64,000 bases of DNA, from contig NZ_MKVJ01000021.1 of NCBI RefSeq assembly GCF_001898805.1, forward strand, positions 568,529-632,528. Direction: 5' to 3'. Within the stretch, counting starts at the first letter, position 1. Every line of letters starts with the position of its first letter. The notes under the pieces are model-generated. The model was not told the origin of the DNA. It ran no database searches and worked only from the letters and a program-made list of their open reading frames with translations. Origin of the DNA: Leifsonia sp. 71-9 (GTDB taxonomy: Bacteria > Actinomycetota > Actinomycetes > Actinomycetales > Microbacteriaceae). The position numbers and the translations under genes were made by a program. This document shows, one piece after another, positions 1 to 8,614 of this stretch.

Positions 1-353
1 GCGCGCAGCAGCAGGGACGCGCGCAGCTGGGCGGCCTGCGCCCGCGCTCCGTGGACGATCGGGGGCCAGTAGTACTCCAGCGACGGCACGACCATGCCGA
101 TCGTGTACTTCGTCGCCATCGGGGCGGTGGACGACCGGCTCCCGGTGTCGAGGGAACTGCGCAGCGTCGCCCCGCCGTGCACGCGGGTCACCAGCCCCTG
201 CTGCGCGAGCGTGTTGATGTCGCGGCGAACCGTCAGCTCGCTGACGCCCAGCTCGGTCGCGAGCACGCTCACGCTGACCGCGCCGCGCTCGCGGAGCTGG
301 TCCATGATGCGCTCGCGGCGCTGCACGGAGTAGAGGGGCTCGCGGTTGGTCAT
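1..353 (-). CDS. DeoR-HTH / LacI-type sensor hybrid regulator (partial)
   Basis: Only the N-terminal 117 codons are inside the window; the gene continues past position 1. Residues about 12-65 form a DeoR winged helix (recognition segment ELTVRRDINTL, then VTRVHGGAT). After a short linker a new domain begins with YTIGMVVPSLEYYW, which resembles the first strand of LacI/periplasmic-binding sensor domains rather than the phosphosugar-isomerase-like sensor usual in DeoR proteins. Its ATG overlaps the TGA of the lyase gene upstream (ATGA, 350-353), so the two are translationally coupled. It probably senses a sugar and controls the divergent lyase/transport promoters at 2378-2478. The fold assignment is from motifs; the ligand is unknown. 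Confidence 0.82.
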   Translation of the reverse strand, partial: MTNREPLYSVQRRERIMDQLRERGAVSVSVLATELGVSELTVRRDINTLAQQGLVTRVHGGATLRSSLDTGSRSSTAPMATKYTIGMVVPSLEYYWPPIVHGARAQAAQLRASLLLR

Positions 354-2377
354 CGGATCTCCTCGATGGTCGTGGTCAGCGTCCCGGCGGCGCCGCCGAG
401 CGGGTAGCTCAGCCGGGTGAGGCTCGCTCCCCACACGCGTGTGAGCTCGGGATCGTCGAGCGGCCACTCCTCGATCTCCGGTGCGATGCCGCCGGCGTCG
501 ACGGCGATCGCGTGGCCGTCGGCGGCGACGATCACACGATCTCCGTCGCGCCGCACGTCGCCCGCGGCGATCAGATGGACGACCGCGCCTCCGGCCACGC
601 GCCAGTCGTCGTGGACCTCGACCCGGGTGGGGGAGACCAGGCTCACGCGCCGCCGCCAGCGCTCGTCCGCGTCCAGCGGGTACGCGCGGCCGAGGTCGAG
701 CTCCAGGCTGGTCGGGAGGTCAGGCGCACGGTCCGCGGTGGATGCGTCGCCGGGTTCCCCGTGCGGAGCCGCGACCACCCGGGCGACGAAGGCCGGGCCC
801 TCACCCTGCTCGAGTCCGCGGGGTGCGGGCGCGTTGTGCCAGCCGCTCTGCATCGCGCGGATGCCGTACCGCTCGGCGCTGAAGGTCGCCCGCGTGTAGG
901 TCGGCTTGCCGATGTCGACCAGCAGGGGGCGCCCGCCCGCGGCGACGATGAACGATCCGAGGTCCTTATGGTTGTGGTTCTCGTCGTTCGTGCCGCCCTT
1001 GGCGGCGAGCGCGAGGCCCGCGGGATCGCCCGCGCGGCCCCGGCACACGAGCACCTGGACCGAGGGCAGCCACACCGACCGGGGGAGAGGTGCGGGCGCG
1101 GGAGCGGCGTCCCGCCAGCGCGCATCCGTCGCGGCTCGGACGAAGCGTGGCAGACCGCCCGGGATCGGCGCGATCGGCCGACCGGGCTGTCGCGCGCCGC
1201 GCGCCCAGTCCACGACCCGGTCATCGCCGATGCGCAGGCCCCACCGGAACGGCAGGTGCCAGGGCTCGTGGTGATGGCTCCGGGCCCAGCCGTCCGCCAC
1301 GTTGACGTACCAGTCCGCGCCGAGCTGCATGCGCATCGGGAAGCGCAGCACCTCCGCGATGAGCGGCATCGAGCCCGCGTCGAGCGCTCCCTCGGTCAGC
1401 TGCGAGACGAGTTCCAGCAGCTCCAGCATCCGGCCGGCGCCGTTCCACCAATAGGCGACGCCCTCGTCGATGGCACCGTCCGCCGGGAGGGTGGCGACGT
1501 AACGGTCCAGGCTGTCCAGCGCGCGGGCGGTCATCGCGGCGACGCGCGCGGGGTCGTCCAGCAGCAGCACGCCCGCGAGGAGCACGTTGCCCAGGATCCA
1601 CGGGTTCCAGTTGTTGACGTCGCGCCAGTAGCCGAGCCACCACAGGTCGTCGCGCGTCTCGAACGGCGCGAACACCCGCGTCTCCGCCTCGTGGCGGATG
1701 CGCTCGCGCACACCGGGCCAGGTAGCATCCCACTCGGCGCCGAGCACGCGGTCGGCGACGGCCAGCTGCGCGACGATCTCCCCGGCGACCAGGTCGAGGT
1801 AGGGGGAGGCGGCGTCCGGCACCACGAAGCCGCGGCGGGTGCCGGCATCGTCGTGGGCGGAGAGCGACCACGTGCTCTGCTCGCAGAGCACGATGGCGCC
1901 GTCGGCGGCCTCGTCGAGCCACTCGGGCGAGCGCGTCGCGGCCGCCAGCACCACAGCGCGGCTCAGTCGGAGCTGCCGGGCGTCGACGGCCGCCTCATAG
2001 CCGCGGCGGTCGCCGTCGCGGGAGTACCGCGCGAACAGCGACGCCGGGACGCCGGGCCAGGGGAGTACGAGCTCCGCCTCGGCGTCGGCGCGCAACCGGT
2101 CGAGCGTCGGCGCGTCGATGCGGTCCCACACCTCGCGGTCCTCCCCGCTCGGGATGCCGCTCCGGCGACGCAGCTCGGCCGCCCCGGCGGTCGCGAACAG
2201 CTCCGAGAGCGAGCGGGAGCGCATCCGTTCGCCCCAGTGGGAGAACAGCGGCCCCTCGAACGGCCGGGCGCTCGCCCGCGAGCCGGCGGGCGGCGCGGTG
2301 TGGGCGCTCACCCGCGAGAACGCGGCGTCTTCGGCCTGATCGTCCTCCGACGTCTGCGGTTGCGAGAGGTGCGGCAC
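350..2377 (-). CDS. heparinase II/III family polysaccharide lyase, cytoplasmic
   Basis: A 675-residue protein with an N-terminal (alpha/alpha) toroid-like half and the C-terminal heparinase II/III domain, recognised by GGTNDENHNHKDLGSFI and, slightly later, YGIRAMQSGWHN, which carry the conserved His/Asn/Tyr residues of the family. There is no signal peptide or membrane segment, so it should act on imported uronic-acid oligosaccharides, cleaving by beta-elimination. An open frame extends to 2479, but the GTG at 2377 has AGGAGG five bases upstream and is the better start. It is the first gene of a two-gene operon with the DeoR-hybrid regulator and diverges from the dehydrogenase/ABC operon. 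The substrate (alginate-, heparin- or other uronan-like) cannot be read from the sequence. Confidence 0.85.
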   Translation of the reverse strand: MPHLSQPQTSEDDQAEDAAFSRVSAHTAPPAGSRASARPFEGPLFSHWGERMRSRSLSELFATAGAAELRRRSGIPSGEDREVWDRIDAPTLDRLRADAEAELVLPWPGVPASLFARYSRDGDRRGYEAAVDARQLRLSRAVVLAAATRSPEWLDEAADGAIVLCEQSTWSLSAHDDAGTRRGFVVPDAASPYLDLVAGEIVAQLAVADRVLGAEWDATWPGVRERIRHEAETRVFAPFETRDDLWWLGYWRDVNNWNPWILGNVLLAGVLLLDDPARVAAMTARALDSLDRYVATLPADGAIDEGVAYWWNGAGRMLELLELVSQLTEGALDAGSMPLIAEVLRFPMRMQLGADWYVNVADGWARSHHHEPWHLPFRWGLRIGDDRVVDWARGARQPGRPIAPIPGGLPRFVRAATDARWRDAAPAPAPLPRSVWLPSVQVLVCRGRAGDPAGLALAAKGGTNDENHNHKDLGSFIVAAGGRPLLVDIGKPTYTRATFSAERYGIRAMQSGWHNAPAPRGLEQGEGPAFVARVVAAPHGEPGDASTADRAPDLPTSLELDLGRAYPLDADERWRRRVSLVSPTRVEVHDDWRVAGGAVVHLIAAGDVRRDGDRVIVAADGHAIAVDAGGIAPEIEEWPLDDPELTRVWGASLTRLSYPLGGAAGTLTTTIEEIR

Positions 2378-2478
2378 CGTTGCCTCCTGAGCTGCGATTG
2401 TGTCTGTTTGTGTTCGATCGTGAATGATTGGTTTGTTTGTGACGGGTCTGAGTATGTACTGAGTCTCGCGACGACGCA
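2378..2478. promoter_or_regulatory. divergent control region of lyase and ABC-import operons
   Basis: About 100 bp separate the divergent starts. The segment is AT-rich for this genome, carries two TGTTTGTG-like repeats (around 2405 and 2433) and a weak dyad TTC-N6-GAA at 2413-2424. It must hold both promoters and is the likely binding site of the DeoR-hybrid regulator. No convincing -35/-10 pair was found, so only the location is supported. Confidence 0.4.
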
Positions 2479-3543
2479 ATGACCAGCGATCGCCGCTCGA
2501 CGGAAAGGCTGGACCTCGCGGCGATGACCGACATCAACTCCCCCGAAGCGCTCGTGGTGATGGACCGCGACGTGTTCGAGCGCCAGTTCGACGCACCGCG
2601 GCTGGCGCGGCTGCGGCGGCTCGCCCGACTGCCCGAGCCGCTCTTCACCGACGACCTGGACGACCCGGCGCTGGACGCCCGGCTCGCCACGGTCGAGGTG
2701 CTCCTGACCGGATGGGGCGCGCCTCAGCTCGACGCCGGACGGCTCGACCGCATGCCGCGACTCCGGGCGATGCTCCACTGCGCGGGCACCGTGCGGCCGC
2801 AGGTGACGCCCGACTTCTGGGAGCGCGGCATCCGGGCGTCGTCCGTCGCGGAGGCCAATGCCGTCCCGGTCGCCGAGTACACGCTGGCCGCCATCATCTT
2901 CGCGGGCAAGAAGGCCCCGTTCATCGCGGCCGACCCGCAGGTGCGGCGCGATCACGGCCTCCAGATCAGCCGGTTCGGCGAGCTCTCCAACCTGGGTCGC
3001 ACGATCGGCGTCGTCGGCTTCAGCCGCGTCGGCCGGCGCGTGGTCGACCTCGTCCAGCAGCTCGAGGACGTCGTCTGCCTGGTGGCGGACCCGTACGCGG
3101 ACCCGGCCGAGATCGTGCGGGCGGGCGGCATCCCGACCGCGCTCGACGACCTCCTGCCCCGGGTGGACGTGCTCTCGCTGCACGCGCCGGCGCTGCCCTC
3201 GACCCGGCACATGATCGCGGCGCCGCAGCTGGCGGCCCTGCCGGACCACGCCACCCTGATCAACACCGCGCGCGGCAGCCTGGTCGACACCGCCGCCCTC
3301 GAGCGCGAGTGCGCCTCGGGGCGGCTCAACGCCATCCTCGACGTCACCGATCCCGAGCCGCTGCCCGTGGACTCGGTGCTCTATCGCCTCCCGAACGTGA
3401 TGGTGACCCCGCATCTGGCCGGGTCGCTCGGTTCGGAGCTGCATCGGATGACCGATGCCGCCCTCGACGAACTGGAGCGCTACGCCGCCGGCGAGCCCCT
3501 GCTCGACGAGGTCACGAGCGAGGCCCTCCGGCTGAGTGCCTGA
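2479..3543 (+). CDS. D-isomer-specific 2-hydroxyacid dehydrogenase
   Basis: 354 residues. The NAD-binding Rossmann core starts at GVVGFSRVG (about residues 176-184); the substrate Arg is in NTARGSLVD, a catalytic acid lies in DVTDPEPLP and the catalytic His is in TPHLAGS. The family reduces 2-keto acids or oxidises D-2-hydroxyacids with NAD(P)H. It is the first gene rightward of the divergent region and directly precedes the ABC importer, so it probably handles a keto or hydroxy acid from the imported uronate. The start is uncertain: ATG at 2479 lacks a clear Shine-Dalgarno, and an in-frame ATG at 2524 would give a protein 15 residues shorter. Confidence 0.85.
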   Translation: MTSDRRSTERLDLAAMTDINSPEALVVMDRDVFERQFDAPRLARLRRLARLPEPLFTDDLDDPALDARLATVEVLLTGWGAPQLDAGRLDRMPRLRAMLHCAGTVRPQVTPDFWERGIRASSVAEANAVPVAEYTLAAIIFAGKKAPFIAADPQVRRDHGLQISRFGELSNLGRTIGVVGFSRVGRRVVDLVQQLEDVVCLVADPYADPAEIVRAGGIPTALDDLLPRVDVLSLHAPALPSTRHMIAAPQLAALPDHATLINTARGSLVDTAALERECASGRLNAILDVTDPEPLPVDSVLYRLPNVMVTPHLAGSLGSELHRMTDAALDELERYAAGEPLLDEVTSEALRLSA

Positions 3544-3585
3544 CTCGACCCTCCCCTTCCACCGATGACAAAGGAGTTATTCCGT

Positions 3586-4866
3586 ATGAAGAGATCACTG
3601 ATCGCGGCCGGCGCCGCGGCCGCCGCGCTCGCGCTCGGCCTCGCCGGCTGCGCGGGCACCGGCTCGTCGAGCTCGGGTTCGGGCACGGCCGGGTCGACCA
3701 CCCTGCGCGTCGCCGTCTGGAACCTGCAGCAGACGCCGGAGTTCGGCGCGCTGTTCAGCGCCTTCGAGAAGGCCAACCCGTCGATCACCATCCAGCCCGT
3801 CGACATCCTCGCCGCCAACTACGAGGACAAGATCACGACGATGCTGGCCGGCGGCGACACGACCGACATCATCACGGTCAAGAACCTGACGGACTACGCC
3901 GGCTACGCGCAGAAGAAGCAGCTGGTCGACGTGGCGGACGTCGTCAAGAGCCTCCCGACGGCGGACATCCCGGCGACCGAGAGCTACAAGACGGGCAGCG
4001 CCTACTATGCGGTGCCCTACCGCCAGGACTTCTCGGTGCTCTACTACAACAAGAAGATGTTCGCCGACGCCGGCGTCGCGGATCCCGAGAACCTCACCTG
4101 GGACGAGTTCGCCGCCGACGCCGCGAAGCTCACCACGGGCGACGGCGCCGACAAGGTGTACGGCGCCTACCTCCACACCTGGAACTCGATGGTGCAGGGC
4201 TACGCCGCGGCGCAGCAGGACAAGAGCTACGACAAGCCCGACTACTCCTGGATGGCCGACCAGTACAAGCTGACGCTCGGCATGCAGAAGGCCGGCACCA
4301 TCATGGACTGGGCCACCGCCAACAGCCAGCAGGTGCAGTACAAGGACATGTTCGAGAAGGGCAAGGCCGCGATGGTCCCGATGGGCACCTGGCTCATCGC
4401 GCCGCTCCTGGCCGACACCAAGGCCGGCACGACCGACGTCGACTGGGGCATCGCGCCCGTCCCGCAGCTGAAGTCCGGCACGAAGATCACCACCATGGGC
4501 GGCCCGACCGGCTTCGGCATCAACAAGAACTCGAAGAACACCGCCGCCGCCGAGAAGTTCCTGACGTTCGCGGCCGGGCCGGAGGGCGCCAAGGCGGTCG
4601 CCGCGGTGGGTATCGTGCCCGCGTACCACAGCGACGAGATCACCAAGCAGTACTTCGGACTCGACGGGATGCCGTCGGACGCGCTCTCGAAGACGGCCTT
4701 CGACCCCGACGTGATCCGCCCCGACGGCCCCACGGGCACGAACGCCGCGGCGATCGGGACCATCCTGAACCAGGAGCACCAGCTCATCATGACCGGCAGC
4801 TCCTCCGTCGCCGATGCGACGGCCGAGATGGCCTCGCGCGTGAAGTCCGACGTGCTCCACCAGTGA
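3586..4866 (+). CDS. ABC sugar transporter substrate-binding lipoprotein
   Basis: 426 residues with a lipoprotein signal (MKRSLIAAG… LAGC, modified Cys near residue 22) and a Ser/Gly/Thr-rich linker typical of actinobacterial lipoproteins. The body is a family-1 (CUT1-type) solute-binding protein. The start at 3586 is preceded by AAAGGAG nine bases upstream; an ATG at 3565 lies before that ribosome site and is rejected. It is followed four bases later by the first permease. It should capture an oligosaccharide for the permease pair at 4871-6720. The ligand is inferred only from the neighbouring heparinase-type lyase. Confidence 0.92.
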   Translation: MKRSLIAAGAAAAALALGLAGCAGTGSSSSGSGTAGSTTLRVAVWNLQQTPEFGALFSAFEKANPSITIQPVDILAANYEDKITTMLAGGDTTDIITVKNLTDYAGYAQKKQLVDVADVVKSLPTADIPATESYKTGSAYYAVPYRQDFSVLYYNKKMFADAGVADPENLTWDEFAADAAKLTTGDGADKVYGAYLHTWNSMVQGYAAAQQDKSYDKPDYSWMADQYKLTLGMQKAGTIMDWATANSQQVQYKDMFEKGKAAMVPMGTWLIAPLLADTKAGTTDVDWGIAPVPQLKSGTKITTMGGPTGFGINKNSKNTAAAEKFLTFAAGPEGAKAVAAVGIVPAYHSDEITKQYFGLDGMPSDALSKTAFDPDVIRPDGPTGTNAAAIGTILNQEHQLIMTGSSSVADATAEMASRVKSDVLHQ

Positions 4867-4870
4867 CGCC

Positions 4871-5809
4871 ATGACCACCATCACGCAACGACGCGCGCCC
4901 GCCGGGGAGGAGACTCCCCGGCGGGACCGGCGGGACCGGCGGGGTCTGCGCCGCAGCACTCTCGTCGGTTGGAGCTTCATCCTCCCGAACTTCCTCGGCT
5001 TCGCGCTGTTCACCCTCGTTCCCGTCATCGCGGCCTTCGTGCTCGCGTTCATGAACTGGGACTCGTACAACCCGCCCACCTGGGCCGGGATCGACAACTT
5101 CGTGCGGCTGTTCCGCGACGACGACTTCCGCGTCGCGCTGACGAACACGGTGCTCTACGCGATCGGCCATGTGCCGCTCACCCTGGCGCTCTCGCTCGGC
5201 CTCGCGCTCCTGCTGAACCAGAAGCTGCGCGGGATCGCGTTCTTCCGCGTCGCGATCTTCTTCCCGTACATCACCTCGCTCGTGGCGATCGCGATCGTCT
5301 GGAACATGCTCTTCGACCCCACCAGCGGGCCGATCAACCAGTTCCTCCACGCCATCGGCATCGCGAACGCCCCGGGCTGGACGGCGAGCACGGCCTGGGC
5401 GCTGCCCGCCGTGATCATCACCAGCGTCTGGCGGGACATGGGCTACTACATGGTCCTGTTCCTCGCCGGGCTCCAGGCGATCCCGCGCGAGTACTACGAG
5501 GCGGCGCAGATGGACGGCGCGGGCCGCTGGCGCTCGTTCTGGAATGTCACGCTGCCCTCGCTGCGGCCCACGACCTTCCTGGTGCTCGTGCTGCTCAGCG
5601 TCTCGAGCTTCAAGGTGTTCGACCTCGTCTTCGTGATGACCCAGGGAGGCCCGGGCCGGGCGACCCTCGTGCTCTCGCAGCTCATCTACCAGGACGGCAT
5701 CCTGAACGGCGAGTTCGGCTACTCCTCGGCGATCTCGCTCGTCCTCTTCGTGATCGTCCTGGTCGTGACGGTCTTCCAGTTCCGCATCCAGCAGAGACGG
5801 GAGCGCTGA
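4871..5809 (+). CDS. ABC sugar permease (MalF/UgpA type)
   Basis: 312 residues, six predicted membrane segments after a charged N-terminal tail (residues 1-30). The cytoplasmic EAA loop is EYYEAAQMDGAGRWRSF, which docks to the ATPase subunit. It starts four bases after the binding-protein stop and its TGA overlaps the ATG of the next permease (TGATG). It pairs with the following gene to form the translocation pore. No ATP-binding gene is present in this operon, so it must share an ATPase encoded elsewhere, as MsiK-dependent importers do in other actinobacteria. Confidence 0.93.
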   Translation: MTTITQRRAPAGEETPRRDRRDRRGLRRSTLVGWSFILPNFLGFALFTLVPVIAAFVLAFMNWDSYNPPTWAGIDNFVRLFRDDDFRVALTNTVLYAIGHVPLTLALSLGLALLLNQKLRGIAFFRVAIFFPYITSLVAIAIVWNMLFDPTSGPINQFLHAIGIANAPGWTASTAWALPAVIITSVWRDMGYYMVLFLAGLQAIPREYYEAAQMDGAGRWRSFWNVTLPSLRPTTFLVLVLLSVSSFKVFDLVFVMTQGGPGRATLVLSQLIYQDGILNGEFGYSSAISLVLFVIVLVVTVFQFRIQQRRER

Positions 5810-6720
5810 TGTCCACCCTCACCTCCGACCTCGCCCAGGAGCTCGAGACGGGCCGGTTCCAGCCGGACGCCCCGCTCCCGAAGCCGCGCCGGCGCCGCGT
5901 CAAGACCCGGCTGGGGCAGGCCGCCATGTACGTCGTGCTCGTCGTGCTCCTCGGTGTCGTGCTGCTGCCCTTCATCTGGATGCTCTCGTCGTCGCTCAAG
6001 AACGACGCCGACGTGCTCACGGTGCCCATCCAGTGGATCCCGAAGGAGTTCGTCTGGAGCAACTACGCGGACATCTGGTCGGCCATCCCGATGGCCGGGT
6101 ACCTCGCGAACTCGGCGCTGCTCGCCGTCGTCATCACGGTGCTGCAGGTGCTCACCGGCAGCTTCGCGGCCTACGGCTTCTCGAAGGTCCGCTTCCCGGG
6201 CCGCGACGCGCTCTTCCTGGCCTACATCGCCACGATCGCCGTGCCCTGGCAGGCGTACATGATCCCGCAGTACATCATGATGCAGAAGGCGGGGCTCACG
6301 AACACGTTCACTGCGCTGATCCTGCTGCAGGCCTTCAGCGCGTTCGGCGTCTTCCTGATGCGCCAGTACTACATGACCATCCCGGACGAGCTCAACGAGG
6401 CCGCCCGCATCGACGGCCTGAGCGACTACGGCATCTGGGCGCGGATCATCCTGCCCCTGTCGAAGCCCGCGCTCGCCTCCCTCGCGCTGCTCACCTTCGT
6501 GAACACGTGGAACGACTACATGGGGCCGTTCATCTATCTGTCGAGCAACGAGCTCTGGACCGTGCAGATCGGGTTGCGATCGTTCATCGGCCAGTACTCG
6601 GCGCAGTACGCCATGATCATGACCGGCTCGGTGATCTCGATCGTGCCCATCCTGGTCATCTTCCTGGCCGGCCAGCGCTACTTCATCGCCGGCATCGCGA
6701 CGAGCGGGATGAAGGGATGA
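5809..6720 (+). CDS. ABC sugar permease (MalG/UgpE type)
   Basis: 303 residues with a cytosolic N-terminal stretch, six membrane helices and the EAA loop ELNEAARIDGLSDYGIW. It is the second pore subunit of the CUT1-type importer. Its start overlaps the previous stop by one base, and its own TGA overlaps the ATG of the DUF624 gene (ATGA), so all four genes from the binding protein onward look like one translationally coupled transcript. Confidence 0.93.
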   Translation: MSTLTSDLAQELETGRFQPDAPLPKPRRRRVKTRLGQAAMYVVLVVLLGVVLLPFIWMLSSSLKNDADVLTVPIQWIPKEFVWSNYADIWSAIPMAGYLANSALLAVVITVLQVLTGSFAAYGFSKVRFPGRDALFLAYIATIAVPWQAYMIPQYIMMQKAGLTNTFTALILLQAFSAFGVFLMRQYYMTIPDELNEAARIDGLSDYGIWARIILPLSKPALASLALLTFVNTWNDYMGPFIYLSSNELWTVQIGLRSFIGQYSAQYAMIMTGSVISIVPILVIFLAGQRYFIAGIATSGMKG

Positions 6721-7409
6721 GCGGCACGACGGCGCGCGCCCCGCGCGGCCTCGCCCGCCTGCGCCACGAGACCCTGGACACGATCTTCGGCTACGTCTAC
6801 GCCATCCTCATGGTCGATCTGCTGCTCGTCGTCGCGAACCTCCCGCTCGTCGGGATGCTGCTCGTCGCCCGGGATGCGCTGCAGGCGTGGCCGGTCGTCC
6901 TCGTCCTGTCGCTGACGCTCTCGCCCTCCCTCGCCGGGGCGTTCGAGGTCTACCGGACGCTCGGCGACGGGAGCCCGCGCCCCTTCGCGGCGTTCTGGCG
7001 CGGGTACCGTCGGCGCGGTGCGGCCGCCGCCGTCCTCGGCCTGGCCGCGGCAGCCGTCGTCGGTTTCGTGCTCTACGACGGCGCCGTCACCGCGGGCACC
7101 GTTTGGGCCGTCCTCCTCGGGCCGACCCTGCTCGTGGTCGCCCTCGTGGCGGTCGCCACGACTCTGACGGCCATCGCGGGCCTCACCGTGTTCGAGCGGG
7201 CGTCCGTCCGCGCGATCGCGAAGGCCGCCCTCTACGTGGCGGTGCGCCGCTGGTACGTCAGCGTGCTCGCCCTGGTGCTGGTCGGTCTCAGTGTCGCCGC
7301 GCTGCTCGCGCAGCCCGTGCTCGGGATGCTCGCGCCCGGCCTTCTCCTCTACGCCGTGTTCGCGAACGCGCACTACGGCTTCCGTCAGGTGCTGCAGAAG
7401 AAGGAGTGA
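6717..7409 (+). CDS. YesL-like DUF624 membrane protein
   Basis: 230 residues, five to six hydrophobic segments and the pattern ETLDTIFGYVYAILMVDLLLV near the N-terminus, typical of the DUF624/YesL family that accompanies CUT1 sugar importers in rhamnogalacturonan and other glycan loci. The molecular function is not established; a role as accessory to the permeases is inferred from synteny. It ends 13 bases from the convergent DUF1801 gene, with no evident hairpin in the gap. Confidence 0.8.
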   Translation: MSGTTARAPRGLARLRHETLDTIFGYVYAILMVDLLLVVANLPLVGMLLVARDALQAWPVVLVLSLTLSPSLAGAFEVYRTLGDGSPRPFAAFWRGYRRRGAAAAVLGLAAAAVVGFVLYDGAVTAGTVWAVLLGPTLLVVALVAVATTLTAIAGLTVFERASVRAIAKAALYVAVRRWYVSVLALVLVGLSVAALLAQPVLGMLAPGLLLYAVFANAHYGFRQVLQKKE

Positions 7410-7422
7410 GCCGCGCGCGGCC

Positions 7423-7836
7423 TCAGCGCCCGACCGCGCTCCGCAGGGCGGCGGCGATCCGCTTCTTGTCGGCGTCGCCCAGCTTCGCCACCGCGAACCC
7501 GACCGGCCACAGGTCCCCGTCGTCGAGCTGCGCCGCGGGCTGGAACTCGATCGTCGCGTAGCGCATCTTAAACTTCGAGCCCGGCTTGAACGCCACGACG
7601 GTCTTGCCGTCCGCGTCGGCGTACGCCGGCATCCCGTACCAGGTCTTCGGCGCCAGCGACGTGTTCTCGGCGACGAGCTGGTGGAACGTCTCGGCGAGCT
7701 CCTTGTCGTTGCCGGTGAGCGCCGCGATCGCCGCCTCGCACGCGGCCGCCGCGTCGGCTCCCGCCTGCGCCGCCTTCTTCTCCGCGACGGCCGCCTTCAT
7801 CGCGGCCTTCTCCTCTGCACTGAACGTCGTCGCCAT
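7423..7836 (-). CDS. DUF1801 / YdhG-like small protein
   Basis: 137 residues. The N-terminal third is Ala/Lys/Glu-rich and likely helical; the C-terminal part (TWYGMPAYADADGKTVVAF… KMRYATIEF) matches the DUF1801 fold seen in YdhG/YjbR-like proteins. A good GAAGGAG lies five bases before the ATG at 7836, so the longer frame to 7869 is not used. The biochemical role is unknown. It is transcribed alone, convergent to the DUF624 gene; the next leftward gene upstream starts beyond 7933. Confidence 0.75.
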   Translation of the reverse strand: MATTFSAEEKAAMKAAVAEKKAAQAGADAAAACEAAIAALTGNDKELAETFHQLVAENTSLAPKTWYGMPAYADADGKTVVAFKPGSKFKMRYATIEFQPAAQLDDGDLWPVGFAVAKLGDADKKRIAAALRSAVGR

Positions 7837-7932
7837 GGTGTCTCCTTCGTCGGTCGATCTGACGATCAATCTACGTCCGGGGCCACCGGATGCGCTTCTC
7901 CAAAACTGCTCGCTGGCCCTGCGCCGGATCGT

Positions 7933-8586
7933 CTACCGGAAATGCTCCTCCTTGGCATCCCGCGCCACGCGCGCCGGACTCGCGAACGCCGCCCCCGCCC
8001 GGCGCGCCTGGTCCAGCCCCGCCGACCGGTTCCCGGCATTGTGGTCGCCCTCCACGTCGAAGATGAGGTGCGATTCCACGTCCCTCAGCCCGCAGTATGC
8101 GAAGGTGCCGACGTCCAGTTGAGTGCGCATCGCGTCCGCGTAGCCGTACTTGTCGTAGGTGGCCTCCTTCGAACCGCCGATGCCGATCAGGGCGGTGGGG
8201 ATGCTCGGCAGGAGGGAGGCGGCGACGGCGTCTTTGCCGCGATCCTCGACGCCGGAGCCGTACTGGTATGCCCAGCCCGGCGTGAAGACGCGCTCGATCC
8301 AGCCCTTCATCAGGGCCGGCATGCCCCACCAGTAGACCGGGAACACGAATGCCAGCCGGTCGGCGGCCTCCACCCTCCGGTGCATGTCGCCGATGCCGTC
8401 GGGGAGGGGGCCGCCCCAGAAGTGGTCGTGGTCCGCCGGGGTGAACCGTGGATCGAAGCCCTCCGCGTCGAGGTCGAGCACGTCGATGCTGTGGCCCTGC
8501 CCACGGAACGGCTCGTGGAACGCGCGCATGACGGCCGCCGGGTACCGGTCGGCGAACGGGTGGGAGAAGACGGTCATCAGGTGCAT
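7933..8586 (-). CDS. NAD(P)H-dependent oxidoreductase, flavodoxin-like fold
   Basis: 217 residues of the MdaB/KefF/NQO family (Flavodoxin_2). Supporting motifs are SHPFADRYPA near the N-terminus (FMN/FAD phosphate loop), FVFPVYWWGMPALMKGWIERV (the hallmark P-x-YWWG-P-A-x-x-K-x-W segment) and GIGGSKEATYDKYG. It should reduce quinones or electrophiles with two electrons. It lies 28 bases downstream of the TetR gene on the same strand, so it is the probable target of that repressor and part of a quinone/electrophile response. Confidence 0.88.
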   Translation of the reverse strand: MHLMTVFSHPFADRYPAAVMRAFHEPFRGQGHSIDVLDLDAEGFDPRFTPADHDHFWGGPLPDGIGDMHRRVEAADRLAFVFPVYWWGMPALMKGWIERVFTPGWAYQYGSGVEDRGKDAVAASLLPSIPTALIGIGGSKEATYDKYGYADAMRTQLDVGTFAYCGLRDVESHLIFDVEGDHNAGNRSAGLDQARRAGAAFASPARVARDAKEEHFR

Positions 8587-8614
8587 CGGGCGGGACTCCT
8601 TCCGGTCGGAATGC

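Noticed and set aside
2413-2424. Operator TTC-N6-GAA before the lyase and dehydrogenase genes
   Set aside because: The dyad has only three-base arms and no second copy with the same spacing; kept only as a note in the control region.
512-2482. 656-codon plus-strand frame across the lyase gene
   Set aside because: Antisense shadow of the heparinase-type gene; lacks a ribosome site and any domain, while the minus frame has the family motifs.
3565-3585. ATG at 3565 as start of the binding protein
   Set aside because: It lies before the AAAGGAG ribosome site of the ATG at 3586 and would place charged residues ahead of the lipoprotein signal.
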